Positions 1 through 8,787 of a stretch of 64,000 nt of DNA are shown piece by piece (the first letter of the stretch is position 1; every line of letters starts with the position of its first letter). Origin of the DNA: Cellulomonas fimi ATCC 484. GTDB taxonomy: Bacteria > Actinomycetota > Actinomycetes > Actinomycetales > Cellulomonadaceae. The translations under genes were made by a program, and so were the position numbers. The notes beneath the pieces are model-generated. The model was not told where the DNA came from and did no database searches. It was given only the letters and a program-made list of their open reading frames with translations. The stretch spans positions 2,294,001-2,358,000 of the forward strand of contig NC_015514.1 of NCBI RefSeq assembly GCF_000212695.1, written 5' to 3'.

Positions 1-1059
1 GCTGTGCGTGTGGCACGCGTCGCCCGCGATGAACACGCGCGGCGTGCGGGTGCCGACCTCGTCGAGGGGCACGTCGTCGAACCGGTCGGTGACGCGGTGG
101 CCGACCTCGTAGACGCTGTGCCACGCGACGTCCTTCACGTCGAGGGAGTAGGGCCGCAGGATTGCCTGCGCGTGGTCGACGATCTGCTCGATCGTCGTGG
201 CGCGCACGGCGTCACGGGTCTCGGGGCGCACGTCGCCGAGGTCGACGTACATGCGGAACAGGTGCCCGCCCTCGCGCGGGATGAGCAGGATGCTGCCGCC
301 CGCGCCGGACTGGATCGCGCACTTGAGCCGGATGTCGGGGAAGTCGGTCACGGCGAGCACGTCCATGACGCCCCACGCGTGGAACGCGCTGTCGCCGGTC
401 TGGGTGCAGCCGATCGCGCGCCGCACGCCGCTGTGCGCGCCGTCCGCGCCGACCACGTACCGCGCCCGCACGACCTTCTCGCTCCCCGCGTCGGCGCCGC
501 TCGTGCGCACGAGGCGCACCGTGACGGGGTGCCCGCCCTGGTCGGCGACCTCGAGGTCGCGGAACTCGTAGCCGTAGTCGGGACGCATGCGGGTCGGTGC
601 GAACGCCATGAACTCGGCGAAGTAGTCGAGCACGCGCGCCTGGTTGACGATGAGGTGCGGGAACTCGCTGATGCCGGACGGGTCGTCGGGCGGGCGCTCG
701 CCGCGCACGATGCGCGCAGGGTCGTCGGGGTCCGGGTGCCAGAAGCACATCTCGGTGATGCGGTACGCCTCCTCGGCGATGCGCCCCGCGAAGCCGAACG
801 CCTGGAACGTCTCGACGCTGCGCGCCTGGATGCCGTCGGCCTGCCCGATCGCGAGCCGCTCGGGCCGGCGGTCGACGATGCGCGTGACGACGTCGGGGAA
901 CTGCGAGAGCTGCGCGGCGGTGATCATGCCCGCGGGCCCCGTGCCGACGACGAGGACGTCGACCTCGTCGGGCAGCTCCTCGGGCCGGTCGAGGCCGACC
1001 CCGGCGGCGGGCTGGACCCGCGGGTCGCCCGAGACGTAGCCGTGGTGGTGGAACTGCAT
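1..1059 (-). CDS. FAD-dependent aromatic monooxygenase, PheA/TfdB family (3' end outside window)
   Basis: Flavoprotein hydroxylase of the phenol 2-monooxygenase / 3-hydroxybenzoate 4-monooxygenase type, which inserts one oxygen atom ortho to a phenolic OH using NAD(P)H. The visible 353 residues begin MQFHHHGYVSGDPRV and carry the dinucleotide motif VLVVGTGPAG, the DG-type motif VVGADGAHSGVRR, and GDACHTHS (the GD motif contacting FAD ribityl) at the window edge. The family runs to about 600 residues, so the C-terminal thioredoxin-like part is missing. The ATG at 1059 follows GAGGAG. It is divergent from the homoprotocatechuate operon and probably supplies its substrate; the exact phenol cannot be read from sequence. 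Confidence 0.9.
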   Translation of the reverse strand, partial: MQFHHHGYVSGDPRVQPAAGVGLDRPEELPDEVDVLVVGTGPAGMITAAQLSQFPDVVTRIVDRRPERLAIGQADGIQARSVETFQAFGFAGRIAEEAYRITEMCFWHPDPDDPARIVRGERPPDDPSGISEFPHLIVNQARVLDYFAEFMAFAPTRMRPDYGYEFRDLEVADQGGHPVTVRLVRTSGADAGSEKVVRARYVVGADGAHSGVRRAIGCTQTGDSAFHAWGVMDVLAVTDFPDIRLKCAIQSGAGGSILLIPREGGHLFRMYVDLGDVRPETRDAVRATTIEQIVDHAQAILRPYSLDVKDVAWHSVYEVGHRVTDRFDDVPLDEVGTRTPRVFIAGDACHTHS

Positions 1060-1134
1060 CGCGGACTCCTCGGACGTCGTTGTCGAGGCGGTGCTGGAGG
1101 TGCGCGCCGCGTGCGGCGACGTGCCCTCGTGCGG

Positions 1135-1158
1135 ATCGTATACGCCTGTGGCTAGGCT
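1135..1158. promoter_or_regulatory. Divergent promoter with CGTATACG operator candidate
   Basis: In the 199-nt gap between the divergent hydroxylase and TPP-enzyme genes, CGTATACG (1137-1144) is a perfect palindrome. A TAGGCT -10 hexamer for the rightward operon lies at 1153-1158, so the palindrome falls in its -35/-10 spacer. On the other strand the palindrome overlaps TACGAT (1140 to 1135), a plausible -10 for the hydroxylase. FCD-type GntR regulators often bind short palindromes centred on GTATAC, and such a regulator is encoded in the operon (4564-5289). Assigning this site to that regulator is inference. Confidence 0.45.
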
Positions 1159-1258
1159 GCCGAGTGCGCGGCCCGACGTGGCGCCCGCACCCGGCAGCGC
1201 CGCCGGGGCGCGGCGACGGGACGCGGCACCACCGCCCGACGCACCGGGAAGGTCATCG

Positions 1259-2995
1259 ATGCCCACGGTCTCCGCCCACGCCGCGGTCACGCTCGCCGCG
1301 CACGTCGACCACGTCTTCGGGCTCATGGGCAACGGCAACGCCTACTTCCTCGACGCGCTCGCCCGCCAGACCAGCGCGACGTTCACGGCCGTCCGCCACG
1401 AGGCCGGCGCCGTCGTCGCGGCCGACGCCTACCACCGCGCGTCGGGCCGGCTCGCCGCGGCGACCGCGACCTACGGGGCGGGGTTCACGAACACGCTCAC
1501 GGCCCTCGCCGAGGCCGTGCAGGCGCACGTCCCGCTCGTCCTGGTGGTGGGCGACGAGCCGACGTCGGGCCCGCGGCCGTGGGACGTGGACCAGATCGCG
1601 CTCGCGTCCGCGGTAGGTGCGCGCACGTACACGGTCGGGCGCGCCGACGCGGCCGCCACGACCCTCATCGCGGTCGAGCACGCGCTCACCTACCGGGTCC
1701 CGACGGTCCTCGCGATCCCCTACGACGTCGCCGCCGCCGACGCCGGGCCGGTGCCCGACGTGGCCGGCCCCCGGCTGCCGGCGCCGCTGCCCGCCCAGGG
1801 TGGGTTCGCCCGCGCCGCGGTGCGGGAGATCGCCGACGCGCTCGCGTCCGCACGCCGGCCGCTGCTGCTCGCGGGCCGCGGTGCGTGGCTGTCCGGCGCG
1901 GGCGCGACGCTCGGGGCCGTCGCGGACGCGACGGGGGCGCTCACGGTCACGACGGCGCTCGGGCGCGGGGTGTTCCCGCGTCCGGAGTTCGACCTCGGGG
2001 TCGCGGGCGGGTTCGGTGCGCAGGGCGCGATGGAGCTCGTGCGGCAGGCGGACGTCGCACTCGTCGTCGGGGCGTCCCTCAACCAGTTCACGATGCGGTT
2101 CGGCGAGCTGTTCGCGCCCGGGACGCGCGTGCTGCAGGTGGACGTCGCCCCGGCGGCGACGCACCCGCACGTCGGCGGCTACGTGCGTGGGGACGCGGCC
2201 GGCGTCGCCGCGGACGTCCTGGCCGCGCTCGACGGCGCGCACCCGAGCGGGTGGCGCGAGTCCGTCGACGTCGCCGCCGCGCGCCGGTACGACCCTGGCG
2301 AGCCGGTCGCGCCCGACGGGCGGCTCGACCCGCGCTCGGCCGCCGCGCGGCTCGCGGAGCTGCTGCCCGCCGACCGCGTCGTGGTGTCCGACGGTGGCCA
2401 TTTCCTGGCCTGGGCGAACATGTACTGGCCGGTCGCCGCGCCGGACCGGCTGCTCATGGTCGGGACCGCGTACCAGGCGATCGGGCTCGGCTTCGCCTCG
2501 GTGCCGGGGGCGGCGCTCGCGCGGCCCGACGCGACCGTGGTCCTGACGACGGGTGACGGCGGCGGGCTCATGGCGCTCGCCGACCTGGAGTCGGCGGTGC
2601 GCGTCGCGGGCGGACGCGGCATGGCCGTCGTGTGGAACGACGCGGCCTACGGCGCCGAGATCCACGTCTACGGGCGCCAGGGGCTCGCCCGCGAGCCCAT
2701 GCTCATCCCGGGCGTCGACTTCGCGGGCCTCGCGACCGCCGCCGGTGCGCAGGGCGTGACCGTGCGGTCCCTGGCGGACCTCGACGTGCTCGCGCGCTGG
2801 TCCGCGCGACCGCCCGCGCAGCGTCCCTTCCTGCTGCTCGACCTGCAGGTCTCCCCCGCGGTCGTCGCGCCGTACCAGGAGGAGATCGTGCGGGCGAACG
2901 CGGCGAACGCCGCGCACCTCGGGCACGCGGCGAGCACCGCGAACGCCCTCGACGCGGCACGCGCCGTCCCCGTCCCAGCCGCGCCCGGCCGGTGA
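1259..2995 (+). CDS. Thiamine-pyrophosphate enzyme, acetolactate synthase / benzoylformate decarboxylase-like
   Basis: A 578-residue three-domain TPP enzyme. The N-terminal PYR domain has the conserved glutamate in VRHEAGAV (E48) that activates the TPP ring. A central domain follows (about 190-330). The C-terminal PP domain carries the Mg-TPP motif TTGDGGGLMAL ending in WNDAAYG. The start is the ATG preceded by GGAAGG; in-frame codons upstream lack a ribosome site. It is the first gene of the homoprotocatechuate operon, 72 nt ahead of the next gene. Family members decarboxylate or carboligate 2-oxo acids; an arylglyoxylate or arylpyruvate feeding the pathway is a reasonable guess, but the substrate is unknown. 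Confidence 0.85.
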   Translation: MPTVSAHAAVTLAAHVDHVFGLMGNGNAYFLDALARQTSATFTAVRHEAGAVVAADAYHRASGRLAAATATYGAGFTNTLTALAEAVQAHVPLVLVVGDEPTSGPRPWDVDQIALASAVGARTYTVGRADAAATTLIAVEHALTYRVPTVLAIPYDVAAADAGPVPDVAGPRLPAPLPAQGGFARAAVREIADALASARRPLLLAGRGAWLSGAGATLGAVADATGALTVTTALGRGVFPRPEFDLGVAGGFGAQGAMELVRQADVALVVGASLNQFTMRFGELFAPGTRVLQVDVAPAATHPHVGGYVRGDAAGVAADVLAALDGAHPSGWRESVDVAAARRYDPGEPVAPDGRLDPRSAAARLAELLPADRVVVSDGGHFLAWANMYWPVAAPDRLLMVGTAYQAIGLGFASVPGAALARPDATVVLTTGDGGGLMALADLESAVRVAGGRGMAVVWNDAAYGAEIHVYGRQGLAREPMLIPGVDFAGLATAAGAQGVTVRSLADLDVLARWSARPPAQRPFLLLDLQVSPAVVAPYQEEIVRANAANAAHLGHAASTANALDAARAVPVPAAPGR

Positions 2996-3067
2996 ACGAC
3001 CGCCCGCCGGCCACCGACCGACCCCACCGACCACCGACCGGCACGAGCACGAGGAGCAGGAGGACGG

Positions 3068-4567
3068 ATGCCCGACGCACCGGCCCGCGACGGAGCGGAC
3101 CCGAGGTTCGCGGCGCTGCCCGGCCGCCCCGGGAAGGTCGTCGCCGTGCACGTGGGCTACGCCTCGCGCGCCGACCAGAGGGGCCGGCGACCCGCCCACC
3201 CGTCGTACTTCCTCAAGCCGTCGAGCTCGGTGGCGCCGTCGGGCGGCACCGTCGAGCGTCCCGCGGGGACCGAGCTGCTCGCGTTCGAGGGCGAGATCGC
3301 GCTCGTCGTCGGGACCACCGCGCACCGGGTCCGCGCGGACCGGGCGTGGGAGCACGTCGCGTGGGTCACCGCCGCGAACGACCTCGGCGTCTACGACCTG
3401 CGCGCCGCCGACCGCGGCTCGAACCTGCGGTCCAAGGGGCGCGACGGGTTCACGCCGCTGGGCCCCGCGCTGCTCGACGCACGCACCGTCGACCCCGGCG
3501 GTCTGCGCCTGCGGACCTGGGTGAACGGCGAGCTGCGCCAGGACGACACGACCCGCGGCCTGCTCTTCCCGCTCGCCGCGGTCGTCGCCGACCTGTCGCA
3601 GCACCTCACGCTCGAACCCGGCGACGTCGTCCTCACGGGCACGCCCGCGGGCGCGTCCGTGCTCGTCCCCGGCGACGTCGTCGAGGTCGAGGTCGACGCC
3701 CCGGACGTCCTGGGCTCCCCCACGACGGGACGGCTGGTCACGACCGTCGTGCAGGGCGAGCACCCCTTCGACGCGACGCTCGGCGCGCTGCCCACCGTCG
3801 ACGACATGCAGCGCGCGGACGCGTGGGGCTCGCGGGCCGCCGCCGGGCTGGCACCCGAGCCGGAACGGTTCCACCTCACGGACGACCTGCGCGACCGGCT
3901 CGCCCGCGCGCCCGTCGCGGGACTGTGCGCGCAGCTGCGCAAGCGCGGCCTGGACGCGGTGACGGTCGACGGCGTCGCACCGCTGCACCCCGGCGCGCGG
4001 ATGGTCGGCACCGCCCGCACGCTGCGTCTCGTGCCCGGGCGCGAGGACCTGTTCGCGCGCCACGGCGGCGGGTACAACGCGCAGAAGCGCGCGTTCGACA
4101 CCCTCGGCGAGGGCGAGGTGCTCGTGATCGAGGCCCGCGGCGAGACCGGCGCCGGCACGCTCGGCGACGTCCTCGCGCTGCGCGCCCGCGAGCGCGGCGC
4201 GGCCGGCGTGGTGACGGACGGGGCCGTGCGGGACCGCGAGGCCGTCGCGGCGGTCGGGCTGCCCGTCTTCGCGACTGCGGCGCACCCCGCGGTCGTGGGC
4301 CGCCGGCACGTGCCGTGGGACGTCGACGTCGCCGTCGCGTGCGGCGGGACGACGGTCGAGCCGGGGGACGTCGTCGTGGGCGACGCGGACGGCGTGGTCG
4401 TGATCCCGCCCGGCCTGGTGGGGGAGGTGGTCGACGCGGCGCTCGCGCAGGAGGAGGAGGACGCGTGGGTCGCCGAGCAGGTCGCCGCGGGGCACGCGGT
4501 CGAGGGGCTGTTCCCGATGGGCCCGGCCTGGCGTGCCCGGTACGAGGCGTGGCGGGCCGGCCGGTGA
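3068..4567 (+). CDS. FAH-family isomerase/decarboxylase fused to an RraA-like aldolase domain (HpaG-type role)
   Basis: A 499-residue fusion. Residues about 20-240 are a fumarylacetoacetate-hydrolase fold (FEGEIALVVG metal site, VLTGTPAGASVLVPGDVVEVEV), the fold of HpaG, which decarboxylates and isomerises the ring-cleavage triacid. Residues about 265-495 are RraA-like (GAGTLGDVLALRARERGAAG). In that domain D367 is followed by exactly 20 residues and then R388-D389, the D-X20-R-D signature of class II pyruvate aldolases/oxaloacetate decarboxylases such as HMG/CHA aldolase. E. coli HpaG is instead two FAH domains in tandem, so here the second domain is of a different fold. RBS GGAGGAC precedes the ATG. 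The stop overlaps the regulator start (GTGA). Confidence 0.88.
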   Translation: MPDAPARDGADPRFAALPGRPGKVVAVHVGYASRADQRGRRPAHPSYFLKPSSSVAPSGGTVERPAGTELLAFEGEIALVVGTTAHRVRADRAWEHVAWVTAANDLGVYDLRAADRGSNLRSKGRDGFTPLGPALLDARTVDPGGLRLRTWVNGELRQDDTTRGLLFPLAAVVADLSQHLTLEPGDVVLTGTPAGASVLVPGDVVEVEVDAPDVLGSPTTGRLVTTVVQGEHPFDATLGALPTVDDMQRADAWGSRAAAGLAPEPERFHLTDDLRDRLARAPVAGLCAQLRKRGLDAVTVDGVAPLHPGARMVGTARTLRLVPGREDLFARHGGGYNAQKRAFDTLGEGEVLVIEARGETGAGTLGDVLALRARERGAAGVVTDGAVRDREAVAAVGLPVFATAAHPAVVGRRHVPWDVDVAVACGGTTVEPGDVVVGDADGVVVIPPGLVGEVVDAALAQEEEDAWVAEQVAAGHAVEGLFPMGPAWRARYEAWRAGR

Positions 4568-5289
4568 CCCCGCACGAGCACGGCGGCGACCCGGCGGGTG
4601 CGGGTGCGGGCGCGTCGAGCAAGTCGCAGGTCGCGTACCTGTGGCTGCGGGATCGGATCGCGTCCGCCGAGCTCGCGCCCGGGTACCGCATCGTCCTCGC
4701 GACGGTGGCGCACGACCTCGGCATGAGCGTCGTGCCGGTGCGCGAGGCGGTCCGCCGGCTCGAGGCCGAGGGGCTCGTGACGTTCGAGCGGAACGTGGGC
4801 GCGCGGGTCTCGATGATCGACGACTCGCAGTACCGGCAGAGCATGCAGACCCTCGCGCTCCTGGAGGGGGCGGCGACGGCGCTCGCGGCCCCGCACCTCA
4901 CGGCCGACGACCTACGCCTCGCGCGCGAGCTCAACCAGCGGCTCGTGGAGCAGCTCGACGACTTCGACCCGCGCGTCTTCACGGCGCTCAACCAGCGCTT
5001 CCACGCGGTGCTGTTCGGTGCGTGCCCCAACCTGCGCCTGCGCGCGCTCGTCGACGCCGAGTGGGTCCGGCTCGCGCACCTGCGTGACTCGACGTTCAGC
5101 TTCGTCCCGGGCCGCGCGCAGGAGTCGGTGCGCGAGCACGACGCGCTCGTCGACCTGATCGAGGCCGGCGCACCGCCGGCGGACGTCGAGCGCGCGGCGC
5201 GCGGCCACCGCTCGGCCACGCTCGTCGCCTACCTGAGCCACGAGCACCCCGACGAGTCGCCGGCGGTGACCGGCGCGAGGAGGCCTTGA
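4564..5289 (+). CDS. GntR-family transcriptional regulator with FCD domain
   Basis: A 241-residue regulator. An N-terminal winged helix-turn-helix (about 20-85: YLWLRDRIASAELAPG, VPVREAVRRLEAEGLV) is followed by an all-helical FCD ligand domain (about 95-230) with the usual scattered His residues for metal or carboxylate ligand (FHAVLF, VREHDALV, GHRSAT). The GTG start overlaps the upstream stop as GTGA, so it is translated with the catabolic genes. It is probably a repressor of the operon and of the divergent hydroxylase, acting at the CGTATACG palindrome and relieved by an aromatic acid. That role is inferred from position. Confidence 0.9.
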   Translation: MTPHEHGGDPAGAGAGASSKSQVAYLWLRDRIASAELAPGYRIVLATVAHDLGMSVVPVREAVRRLEAEGLVTFERNVGARVSMIDDSQYRQSMQTLALLEGAATALAAPHLTADDLRLARELNQRLVEQLDDFDPRVFTALNQRFHAVLFGACPNLRLRALVDAEWVRLAHLRDSTFSFVPGRAQESVREHDALVDLIEAGAPPADVERAARGHRSATLVAYLSHEHPDESPAVTGARRP

Positions 5290-5291
5290 GC

Positions 5292-6848
5292 ATGGACGAC
5301 AGCAGCGGCGCGGTGACGGCACGCGGGCCGGTGCCCGCGGACCTGCCGGACCGGATCCGGCACTACGTCGGGGGCGAGCACGTCGACTCGGTGGACGGCG
5401 CGACGTTCGACGTCCTCGACCCGGTGTGGCGCACCCCGTACGTGCAGGCGGCGGCGGGGAAGGCGGCGGACGTCGAGCGGGCCGTGGCGTCGGCCCGGCG
5501 CGCGTTCGAGGAGGGACCCTGGCCGCGGATGCTGCCGCGCGACCGCTCGCGCGTGCTCCACCGCGTCGCGGACCTCGTGGAGTCCCGCGACGCCCGGCTG
5601 GCGGAGCTCGAGAGCTTCGACTCGGGGCTGCCGATCACGCAGGCCCTCGGGCAGGCGCGGCGCGCGGCCGAGAACTTCCGCTTCTTCGCCGACCTCGTGG
5701 TCGCGCAGGTCGACGACGCGTACAAGGTGCCGGGGCGGCAGCTCAACTACGTCAACCGCCGGCCGATCGGCGTCGCGGGCCTCATCACGCCGTGGAACAC
5801 GCCGTTCATGCTCGAGTCCTGGAAGCTCGCGCCCGCGCTCGCGACGGGCAACACCGTCGTGCTCAAGCCGGCCGAGTTCACGCCCCTGTCGGCGTCGCTG
5901 TGGGCGGGCATCTTCGAGGAGGCGGGCGTCCCGACGGGGGTGTTCAACCTGGTTCACGGCCTGGGCGAGGAGGCGGGGGACGCGCTCGTGCGGCATCCGG
6001 GGGTGCCGCTCGTCTCCTTCACGGGCGAGAGCCGCACGGGGCAGCTGATCTTCGCCAACGCCGCACCGCACCTCAAGGGACTGTCGATGGAGCTCGGCGG
6101 CAAGTCGCCCGCGGTGGTCTTCGCGGACGCCGACCTCGACGCGGCCGTCGACGCGACCGTCTTCGGGGTGTTCTCGCTCAACGGGGAGCGGTGCACGGCC
6201 GGCAGCCGGATCCTCGTGCAGCGCGAGGTGTACGACGAGTTCGTCGGGCGGTTCGCCGAGCAGGCGCGGCGCGTCGTCGTCGGCCCGCCGCACGACCCGG
6301 CGACCGAGGTCGGCGCGCTCGTCCACCCCGAGCACGTCGAGAAGGTGCTCCGCTACATCGAGATCGGCCGCACGGAGGGCCGGCTCGTCGCGGGTGGTGG
6401 ACCGCCGGACCACCTGCCGGGCGGCAGCTACGTGGCACCGACGGTCTTCGTGGACGTGCCGCCCGACGCGCGCATCTTCCAGGAGGAGATCTTCGGACCG
6501 GTCGTCGCGATCACGCCGTTCGACACCGACGCCGACGCGCTCGCCCTCGCCAACGGGGTCCGGTACGGGCTCGCGGCGTACGTGTGGACGAACGACCTGC
6601 GCCGCGCGCACACGTTCGCGCAGTCCGTCGAGGCCGGGATGGTCTGGCTGAACAGCAACAACGTGCGCGACCTGCGCACCCCGTTCGGCGGCGTCAAGGC
6701 GTCCGGCCTCGGGCACGAGGGCGGGTACCGCTCGATCGACTTCTACACCCACCAGCAGGCCGTGCACGTCGCGCTCGGCGACGCGCACCAGCCCACGTTC
6801 GGCCGGGCGACCCCGCACGGCACGCACGACGAGAGGGAGGGACGCTGA
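5292..6848 (+). CDS. hpaE: 5-carboxymethyl-2-hydroxymuconate semialdehyde dehydrogenase
   Basis: A 518-residue NAD-dependent aldehyde dehydrogenase with complete catalytic apparatus: N169 in TPWNTPF, K192 in LKPAEFTPLS, FTGESRTG nucleotide motif (243-250), general base E267 in SMELGGKSP and nucleophile C301 in NGERCTAGSR. In the homoprotocatechuate pathway it oxidises the semialdehyde made by the extradiol dioxygenase encoded next. I chose the ATG at 5292 over the in-frame TTG at 5286 because GAGGAGG ends 8 nt before it. Only 2 nt separate it from the regulator and 1 nt from hpaD. Confidence 0.93.
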   Translation: MDDSSGAVTARGPVPADLPDRIRHYVGGEHVDSVDGATFDVLDPVWRTPYVQAAAGKAADVERAVASARRAFEEGPWPRMLPRDRSRVLHRVADLVESRDARLAELESFDSGLPITQALGQARRAAENFRFFADLVVAQVDDAYKVPGRQLNYVNRRPIGVAGLITPWNTPFMLESWKLAPALATGNTVVLKPAEFTPLSASLWAGIFEEAGVPTGVFNLVHGLGEEAGDALVRHPGVPLVSFTGESRTGQLIFANAAPHLKGLSMELGGKSPAVVFADADLDAAVDATVFGVFSLNGERCTAGSRILVQREVYDEFVGRFAEQARRVVVGPPHDPATEVGALVHPEHVEKVLRYIEIGRTEGRLVAGGGPPDHLPGGSYVAPTVFVDVPPDARIFQEEIFGPVVAITPFDTDADALALANGVRYGLAAYVWTNDLRRAHTFAQSVEAGMVWLNSNNVRDLRTPFGGVKASGLGHEGGYRSIDFYTHQQAVHVALGDAHQPTFGRATPHGTHDEREGR

Positions 6849-6849
6849 C

Positions 6850-7956
6850 GTGGACGCGACCCCGGACCGGATCCCGACACCGGCGTCCCCGCCCCCCGAC
6901 GTCGTGCGGTGCGTCGCGATGGAGCTGGTCGTGACCGACCTCGCGGCGTCGCGGCACTTCTACGTCGACGTGCTCGGCCTGGTCGTGACCGAGGAGGACG
7001 AGACGTGCGTCTACCTGCGCACCTACGAGGAGTTCGTGCACCACAACCTGGTGCTGCGGCAGGGGCCCGTCGCGGCGGCTGCGGCGTTCTCGTTCCGTGT
7101 GCGCTCCCCGCAGGACGTCGACCGGGCCGTCGCCTTCTACGAGGAGCTGGGCTGCCGGGTCGCGCGGCGCGCGGACGGGTTCACGCGCGGGGTCCGCGAC
7201 GCGGTGCGCGTGCAGGACCCGCTCGGGTTCCCGTACGAGTTCTTCCACGAGGTGGAGCACGTCGAGCGGCTCGCGTGGCGGTACGACCTGCACCCGCCGG
7301 GCGTGCTCGCGCGACTCGACCACTTCAACCAGGTGACGCCGGACGTCCCCCGCGCGGTGCGGCACCTGGAGGACCTCGGCTTCCGCGTCACCGAGGACAT
7401 CCAGGACGCGGCCGGGACGACGTACGCCGCCTGGATGCGCCGCAAGCCGACCGTGCACGACACCGCGATGACCGGTGGGGACGGGCCGCGGCTGCACCAC
7501 GTCGCCTTCGCGACCTACGAGAAGCACAACGTCCTCGCGATCTGCGACCGGCTCGGGGCGCTGCGGATGTCCGACCGCATCGAGCGGGGGCCCGGCCGGC
7601 ACGGCGTGTCCAACGCGTTCTACCTCTACCTGCGCGACCCCGACGGGCACCGCGTCGAGATCTACACGCAGGACTACTGGACCGGCGACCCCGACAACCC
7701 CGTGGTCACGTGGGACGTGCACGACAACCAGCGCCGCGACTGGTGGGGCAACCCCGTGGTCCCGTCCTGGTACACCGAGGCGTCGCTGGTGCTCGACCTC
7801 GACGGCGTCCCGCAGCCCGTGGTCGCCCGCACCGACTCGAGCGAGATGGCGGTGACCATCGGCGCGGACGGGTTCTCCTACACCCGGCCCGGCGACGCGC
7901 CCGAGGCACTGCCGAGCTGGAAGCAGGGCGAGTACAAGCTGGGGCACCAGCTGTGA
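6850..7956 (+). CDS. hpaD: 3,4-dihydroxyphenylacetate 2,3-dioxygenase (type I extradiol)
   Basis: A 368-residue two-module vicinal oxygen chelate protein, very like the Brevibacterium/Arthrobacter homoprotocatechuate 2,3-dioxygenases (about 365 residues). The metal triad is visible: H158 in DHFNQV, H217 in LHHVAFAT and E270 in HRVEIYTQDYW. The N-terminal module (about 20-135) lacks the metal site, as is normal. It opens the ring of homoprotocatechuate with O2 at an Fe(II) or Mn(II) centre. The GTG start follows a purine-rich GAGAGGGAGGG stretch and lies 1 nt after hpaE. Confidence 0.95.
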   Translation: MDATPDRIPTPASPPPDVVRCVAMELVVTDLAASRHFYVDVLGLVVTEEDETCVYLRTYEEFVHHNLVLRQGPVAAAAAFSFRVRSPQDVDRAVAFYEELGCRVARRADGFTRGVRDAVRVQDPLGFPYEFFHEVEHVERLAWRYDLHPPGVLARLDHFNQVTPDVPRAVRHLEDLGFRVTEDIQDAAGTTYAAWMRRKPTVHDTAMTGGDGPRLHHVAFATYEKHNVLAICDRLGALRMSDRIERGPGRHGVSNAFYLYLRDPDGHRVEIYTQDYWTGDPDNPVVTWDVHDNQRRDWWGNPVVPSWYTEASLVLDLDGVPQPVVARTDSSEMAVTIGADGFSYTRPGDAPEALPSWKQGEYKLGHQL

Positions 7957-8001
7957 GCGGCGTCCGGGGCCCGGTGCGCGTCGCGTCGCTCGGAGGTGCC
8001 C

Positions 8002-8787
8002 GTGCTCGGCGCTGACGTCGTCGCCGCGATCGCCGACGAGCTCGCCGCCGCGGAGCGCGGCCGCACCACCGTGCCGCTGCTCACCGCGCGGCACCCCGGC
8101 ATGACGGTCGAGGACGCCTACGCCGTGCAGCGCGAGTGGCGGCGCCGCGCCGTCGCGGCGGGTCGGCGCCCGGTGGGCCGCAAGATCGGCCTCACGTCGA
8201 AGGTCATGCAGGCGGCGACCGGGATCGACGAGCCCGACTACGGCGCGATCCTCGCCGACATGGTCCACGAGGACGGCGCCGTCCTCGAGCACGGCAGGTT
8301 CTCGAACGTGCGCGTCGAGGTCGAGCTGGCCTTCGTGCTCGCCGCGCCCGTCGACGGGCCGCACGCGACCCTGCTCGACGTGCTGCGTGCGACCGACTAC
8401 GTCGTGCCCGCGCTCGAGGTCCTGTCGTCGCGGGTCGAGCTCGCGGGACGCACGATCGTCGACACCATCAGCGACAACGCCGCGATGGGCGCGATGGTGC
8501 TCGGCGGCCGGCCCGTCGCACCCGACGCCGTCGACCTGCGCTGGGTCGCCGCGACGCTGCACCGCAACGAGAGCATCGAGGAGTCCGGCGTCGCCGCCGC
8601 GGTCCTCGGGCACCCGGCGCGCGGCGTCGCGTGGCTCGCCAACGCGCTCGCGCGGCACGGCGACCGCCTCGACGCCGGGGAGGTCGTGCTCGCCGGCTCC
8701 TTCACCCGACCCGTGTGGGTGCACCCCGGCGACACCGTGCACGCCGACTACCGCGACCTGGGGACGATCACGTGCCGCTTCGTCTGA
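8002..8787 (+). CDS. hpaH: 2-oxohept-4-ene-1,7-dioate hydratase
   Basis: A 261-residue hydratase of the HpaH/MhpD fold. Typical stretches are GRKIGLTSKVMQ, the acidic metal site VEVELAFVL, and DTISDNAAMGAMVLGG. It adds water to the decarboxylated, isomerised ring-cleavage product, giving the aldolase substrate. Two GTG codons compete: 7996 lies inside the CGGAGG sequence, whereas 8002 sits 5 nt after it, so I take 8002. The 3' end overlaps the aldolase start by 16 nt. Confidence 0.92.
   Translation: MLGADVVAAIADELAAAERGRTTVPLLTARHPGMTVEDAYAVQREWRRRAVAAGRRPVGRKIGLTSKVMQAATGIDEPDYGAILADMVHEDGAVLEHGRFSNVRVEVELAFVLAAPVDGPHATLLDVLRATDYVVPALEVLSSRVELAGRTIVDTISDNAAMGAMVLGGRPVAPDAVDLRWVAATLHRNESIEESGVAAAVLGHPARGVAWLANALARHGDRLDAGEVVLAGSFTRPVWVHPGDTVHADYRDLGTITCRFV

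Noticed and set aside
1253..4495. 1080-codon minus-strand open frame opposite the TPP-enzyme and FAH genes
   Set aside because: High GC content leaves the antisense frame open; the translation has no domain and is dominated by Arg, Asp, Gly and Val, and the opposite strand encodes clear enzymes.
8772..8787. Possible frameshift between hpaH and hpaI
   Set aside because: Both proteins are complete with normal ends and starts; the 16-nt overlap is ordinary translational coupling.
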